Below are positions 1-6,100 of a stretch of 6,991 nt of DNA, in pieces. The translations under genes were made by a program, and so were the position numbers. The DNA is from Candidatus Omnitrophota bacterium (GTDB taxonomy: Bacteria > Omnitrophota > Gorgyraeia > Gygaellales > Profunditerraquicolaceae), in NCBI GenBank assembly GCA_028713875.1, contig JAQTNM010000083.1, positions 1 through 6,991 on the forward strand. Reading direction: 5' to 3'. Position 1 is the first letter of the stretch. Each line of letters starts with the position of its first letter. The notes beneath the pieces are model-generated. The model was not told the DNA's origin and did not search any database. It worked only from the letters and a program-made list of their open reading frames with translations.

Positions 1-1
1 G

Positions 2-166
2 CTTGACCCGGGCATCTTTTAAAACCTCGCTATTTAAACACCGGATATATATTTCCTTGTCAGTAAAATGCCTGATTTTTACCTGCGCAGCGCCGTTTGT
101 AGTTTCAATGCTGATGATTCTGTGTTCAGGGACTGCCGCATTTTCCGCCGTATCCCCTTGTAATTG
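2..166 (-). other. Start of the next module after SSPV (residues 2276-2330), unrecognised
   Basis: Fifty-five residues follow the last SSPV before the window ends, still in frame. They read as a beta-rich stretch (RIISIETTNGAAQVKIRHF, then DKEIYIRCLNSEVLKD) with balanced charge. I do not recognise the family. The sharp switch from helical TPR to beta-like sequence at the SSPV supports the motif marking module borders. The sequence left of base 1 is needed to name the domain. Confidence 0.6.
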
Positions 167-3100
167 CACCGGCGAGCTGCCTTGCCCCACCCCTTCTTGC
201 GACTCTACCTTCTTCAACTTCTTTAATATATTCGGGTTGGTGGGGTCGCGTTTGATTCTTAAGGTATAGTAGTGTTCAGCGCTTTTGTAATCTTTGATCT
301 TGGCTGCCTCGTCTCCTAAATATTCATATAGGTCAAGAAGAATCTCCCGGGTGCGTAAACTGGGGTCTCTGGAAAATTTACTTAACTCAAGGGCCTTCTC
401 AAAATAAGCTATTGCCGCTACATTTGGATCTTCTACTTTCTGATTATTTATGTGGCCGGTAAGCAGAACTTGCATACCCTGGGAATGCTTGATCGCTGCC
501 TGGCATCTTCCGGAATGGTCTCTTCTTAATTCCTGTGACCGCATAAATGCTTCTTCGGCCTTGTTAAAAAGACGCACCATGCCATACGCCTTGCCTAATT
601 GATAATAAAGGCTTGCCTGCTTATGGTGGTTATTATTATCGGGATGCTGTATCTGTTTATTGATTATGCTTATGGCAGTTTCATAAGTTATTCTATATAC
701 GCTTATCTGGCCGGCGGCTGTAGTAGCGATAACACACGCAGCCATCTCGCCGGTCTCCTCGTTTAATCTCACTCCGTGCATACCTTTTACCCACGGCATA
801 TCCTTGATCGCGCTGGCAATAAATACTACTTCTTTACCCGGAGCCAGTGCCCTGGTATCAAAAACATGGTCCCACTTTATCTGCCCCGGCAGCATCTCTT
901 CATCGGGAGTATTCGGATTTACTATCCCGAATTCAGCCAGCCTTGCTATTTCTTCCTCGTTGAATTTATCTGCGTCAGCCTCAAGATCAGCTAAAGGATT
1001 CTCTTCTTTTAAGGCGCCGTAAGCAACCAGTCTGCTGCTGGATTCACCTCCTATGGCCAGACATAACGCAGCAGCCATGACCCCTTCAGTAGGACCTACT
1101 CCTCCGGTAAAGAAATCCATCATATCAGTTTTAATGGCTAACGTAGGCATTACCGTACCGTCAGCCAAGAGGTAAAGATTGCCGCTTTTGTAGATACCTG
1201 CTGCCTTGACTTTTTTATCCAACGCCTTATAGGACTTCTTTAATCTCTCAATGTCTTCTGTATTAGGCACGTGATCTTTGCAAATTTCTTCAATCCGCTT
1301 ATATTCCTGGATAAGCTGCATCAATTCAGCATCCTTATCATCTATAGATATTCCAGCCTCAACCATGCGTACAATGCGGCGGCTATGGCGGGGCCTGAGG
1401 AGTATTCCCCCGCGTAATTCATTTATGGCCTTATCCAGCCTCATTGCGATGGACTTGATGTTGTCTTCCGCTGTTTTTCTTATATCAACACGGTAGCCTT
1501 CTCTGCCTTTTTTGGCCTGGCCGACTACCCACGTAGCCAGATAAGCCAGATCAGGAGCGCTTAAGAGACCTCCTATTTCTGAGTACATACCGGGGGAGCA
1601 GGTGGCCTGAATTTTTTCTTTAATCACGCCATTGGTCAACTCTACTACATCTATCCCGATGGCGATATCCGGCTTTCCTCTTTGTTTAAGTATCAGACTG
1701 TATCCTCCGCCCACATGCTGGCCGATATAAAGCATCGGGGCTTCGTCGCGCTCGCCTTCGCCAATCACAACCTTTGCCCTCAGCCATTTTAACAGGTCAT
1801 AATAAATACCGTACCAATAAGCAGCTTCTCCGTCGGCCTGGTTCTTGGTGAATTTATTGCCAATATTATTAAGCCATTTGTACACATGGCAGGCAACAAT
1901 AGCATGGATATGCATCAGCTCTTTAATCTTTATTGCTAACGGCTGGTTATCTTTTGCAGGGGTGGTTAAGCCGGGGACATCTATGCTCTCTATAGATTTA
2001 ATGCCTTGTATCAGGGGATCATCCGGGCTGAAAGGCCCTTTTTGTTCAAGGAAATAATTTTCAGCGTTGATTCCAAGCGGGCTGGAAGAAATGATGTCCG
2101 GCCCGGCCCTTATGCCAAGGGCATTTTTTACAATATCTGTAACTTGCTTATTCTGCGGGTTTGCAAACACAGGAGTGCTTCTTATTTGCTTTACCGTTAG
2201 CCTAGTTGTAATATCGGCTCCCAAGGTGACGCGCAGCGGAGAGCTGCCTCTTGATTGCATATCAAAAGCATCCCTTGAGCCAGGGGAATAAGTATTGCTC
2301 TTTGTCTGAGCGGAATGATTTATTGTAGCAAAGACTATCCCGCTAATAGTAAGCAATACCCCGATTACGGAAAAGATATCGGGAAACGTTAAAGTAACGA
2401 TACTTAATGCAACCAAAGTAAACACCGGGCTTGTATTAGTAATGCTCTTATTGACCGAAGGAGACAGATAATCCAGGGCGAAATAACTCATCAGCAAGGT
2501 CGCCAGGCTGATAGCCGATATCATTATTATGGGGAAATTAAATATTAAGGTAAAACCGCCGCCAAAAGAATAAGACAAAGATACCATTACCGGCAAGGCA
2601 ATCAGGTAACCCCAGAAAAGAAGCGAAGATGCGGAAATCAAATCTCTGGTTTTTTTCTTGGTTATCTCAGAAAACGCATAGGAGACAGAAGACAAGAAGG
2701 CAAAAATAAGGCCCAGCAAAGTAACTGTTCCCACTAAAAGGCTGCTTTGGGGAGCGAAGATGATGATTGAAACGCCGACAACTGCGGAAGCTATGCCGAT
2801 GATTTTTTTAGCGGTCATTTTCTCTGTTGATAGAAAAGGCGATAACAATGCGATAAATATCGGGGCGCTTTTTATGATAACCTCAGAGAGGAATATGGAG
2901 TTATGTTTTAAAGAGAAATAATATAAAGGCGAGGCCAGTATCTGGGAGAATAATACCTGGCTGGCTAATGTAAGCCATTGTTTGGCCTTGAAAGAATTGC
3001 TTATTTTCAAATCTGCCGACATTCCGGCCAAACGCCGTCCATTCCTGGCAAGCTGAACGGCCTTGTAAATAAAAAGTATAACAAAGGCCTGCAGGTAATA

Positions 3101-6100
3101 ATTGGCCTGGATGACTAACGGTTCGAACTTATCGATATTAATGAGCTCTTTGGCAAAAAATGGCTTAATAGCAATAAGCGCAGCGCACAACAAAGAGATC
3201 ATCACTCCTTTAAATACCTTGCGCGGACTTGTAATATCCTCTACTGGCGAGCTGACTGTCGCTATTTTAATATCAATATCAGGTATTCTTTGTTTTTCTA
3301 AATCGAATGCCATTTCTATATTTCTATATTTAAAAATATTCGAGTATTCGGTGTATCCATCAACAAAATCTTCCTTGGTTAACTTAAACCCGATTCTCCG
3401 AAGGAGTTTCTCATAAGGACCAACCTCTCTACTAGACTTAAGCTGTGCTCCGCAATCAACTTGAAAATCATGGTCTATTTTTTGGGCTACATATATCCGC
3501 GCTCCTTTCGCTAAGCTTACGGCCAGCGCTATGGAAATCACCGCATCGGCAATCCCTCTTTTTCGGTAAGCCGCGCCAGGGATAAGTTGTATTGCCAAAT
3601 GCGCCGGTCCGCTATGAACACCGGCATTACTGCCTGCCACTCCTCGACTCATAGTATAGAAATGTATATAACAAATTGATTTGCCTTCTAATAACCGGAA
3701 GGTGCTGTGTACGCCTTCCCTCGGAGAAACATAGATTGTGAATTTCTCTAATTTCCCATATGTTTTAGAGAGCAATTTAAACTCAAATTGCTCATCATCC
3801 GACAATGTCATTATAAAATTACCATTTTGAATTAATTCTCTGGCGATGTCGCCTGCAGAATAAATAGGCGAAGCGGCCTTCGCTTCAGATGGACTTTCCT
3901 GCTCAGAGAAAAATGCGTCGAATTCTTTTAAATAAGTAGCGCCGGTGAACAGGGCGTTTATTACCCGCTTAAGCCGTGCCGAAGTAGCCTGATGAGCGCC
4001 AAAATTACGCCGTTCGTATTTCCATTGGTCATTTGCTTTAAGCAATACTCCCAAACATGCCTCTAGAGAACGATTCTTGGGGATTACCGTATTCCCCCAT
4101 CCCGGCGTGCGATAGTCCAGCGGGATCCCCTGGCTAAGTATAGTGCCTTCACCATTGCGATATGGCGGAGCTTCAACTAACGCATGTGTGGCGGGGACTT
4201 CGCTAAAACCGCTTCCCTCAGAATCTTCTTCTGAAAGCAAAACTATTTTATCCAATGCCTCTAGCATAGCCTGTTTTACTTTTGAATTAAAGCTGCCGAT
4301 AAAAATAAAGTTACCGTCACCGTTCTTTTTCTCATCAAGTAATCTTTTCTTAAGCTTTTCTAACCGGTCGGCCATATCCGTGCTTAGGCTGTATGTAGTT
4401 TGAATAAACCCGCCTATCACTACATCTATGCCCGCCTGGACTAACATCGGTATAATCTCCTCCCACCAGAATTTCTCCGGGACTAAGCGGCCCACATAAC
4501 CTACTGCTAATTTATTGGGGTCTAAAGCGAATATTTCCCTGTATTCGTGCCTGATCTTGTTTACTTCTTCTAAATACCTGGCTCTTTCCACATCCGGGCT
4601 TTCCGACTTGCCTCCTTCTTTTTCCCACCGTAAATAAGCCCGCACCCTGGTTTCTTCTTCAATAAGCGCATTCAAGAATCCCTTCTTGGCTTTTTCCCCC
4701 AGCTTTAACACCTGCATAGCTGTGGGCCGGAGAAAATCAACGTCCCCCGCCTTAAAAACCCCTTCTTCTATGAGCTCCTTGAAATATTTTTCCATTAATT
4801 CGTTTAACCATTTGAGATCGGTACCATTAGTGACGCCAACAATATCTATTTCGGGGTCATATAAACGCTTGACATCGCGGGCGTGCTTCGCAGATACCGC
4901 CCCCCTCCAGTTCGCAGTGCGTAAGCCCCCGGTAGTGATATCTAATAATTCTTTTTTAGAACGGGCATCTACCCGTAAGAAGATCTCATTAAGAAGCTGA
5001 TCATCCGAAATACCCGTCATCCACTTTATGGTCTTTCTATTCGCCTCATCGTTATTATAATCTCTGCGGTTAAAATAAGTGTGAGTTACCATTGCCCTTA
5101 AGGCGTTCTTCTTAAATCCGGCTATTACGGGCAACAAATCCGACATTGCTGATTTCAGGAGGCCGTTATTCTTTTCATCATCGGATATACGTATAAAGAC
5201 ATTAATCAGCGCTGACTGCGCATCATTTGTAAAAAATGCCAGCCGTATTTTACAATCTTCGCCCTGCCGTTCCTGTTCGCCTTTTACAAACCAGGCGCTG
5301 AAACGCAAGGCGGCAAGGCAATAGAAAGAACTGAACTCCTCCCAGGAAATATCATTATCCGGAGCGTTATAATCATATACTACTTTGGTATAATTTGGCC
5401 CTTTCTCCTCGGGTATATGCCTGAGCAAAACGACTTCCGCGCCCGTAGGGCTGAATCCCTTTCGGACTTCAACTTTAGCTTTCTCTCCTTCCGTCCTCCC
5501 GTTAAACGACATCTCAAAATCTGCTTCTGCCCAGCGTTCAACATTATTAATTTTGGTAGAAGCATTCTCATTATAATCTAAAGCGCGTAAAGCGCCTGAT
5601 TTGTCGCGGATATAGCCATAATCATTCTCAATATGGATAAGCCGGGCAAATCCAGCGAGGAGACGCTCCATAGCATCTCCGTGGAAAGTAATGACCGGGC
5701 CTAACCCGCCTTTCCAGGCCAGCCGGCCTTCCGGGGAGTAGATAAAGATTATTGCGCCCTTTAGATGCGGGACCAGTTTCTCAGCCCAATCCTTGGGAAT
5801 ATCGCCAAGCATTAAAAGCATGAAATCAATTAAAGGTATCTGACGCAAGTGCGGTTGTTCATCCACAACGGCTTTTAAATATTTAAATAATACCCCTTCC
5901 TCTTTTTTAGTCAAGAGCGTTACTACTTTAAGTAGAGGGTAACGGCTTTCAATGGGGGCGATACGCGCCTTGGCGCTGTATTGCGCGATGATATCAGCCG
6001 CGGCATCAGCATACCTGCGGTCCTGTGTTTCTTTGGATTCGTTCTGATAGCCGCCGTCAATAAGCCACATCTTTCTGGCGCGCTCAATAATCTCCGCCTT

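Larger units (their letters stand above)
2075..2311 (-). other. Spacer with two SSPL motifs between transporter and phosphatase (residues 1561-1639)
   Basis: After the last membrane helix comes a polar stretch, then SSPL (1583-1586), about 49 residues that match no domain I know, then SSSPL (1635-1639). The intervening piece (RVTLGADITTRLTVKQIRST to DIIS) is mixed in charge with some strand-forming residues. It is too short for an enzyme but could be a small folded insert, a structured linker, or the remnant of a lost module. If SSP sites are cut, it would be released as a peptide of about 52 residues. Confidence 0.6.

Noticed and set aside
3..269. 88-codon plus-strand open stretch at the left edge
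   Set aside because: It overlaps the TPR end, the SSPV and the next module in antisense. Its hydrophobic, Cys-containing start mimics a signal peptide but comes from the reverse complement of coding sequence.
1511..1536. TSPV at residues 1520-1523 as a further linker motif
   Set aside because: It lies inside the ninth membrane helix of the transporter (NTSPVFTLV), where EamA proteins often carry a small-residue-Pro step, so it is part of the fold.
3102..3416. 104-codon plus-strand open stretch over the transporter and GNAT end
   Set aside because: It is antisense to a confidently assigned domain, has a Ser/Ile/Leu-heavy translation typical of a reverse shadow, and shows no family motif.
4686..5000. 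104-codon plus-strand open stretch over the glycosyltransferase
   Set aside because: Antisense to conserved glycosyltransferase blocks (VTNG, VSAKHA); the translation is Ser-rich and matches nothing.
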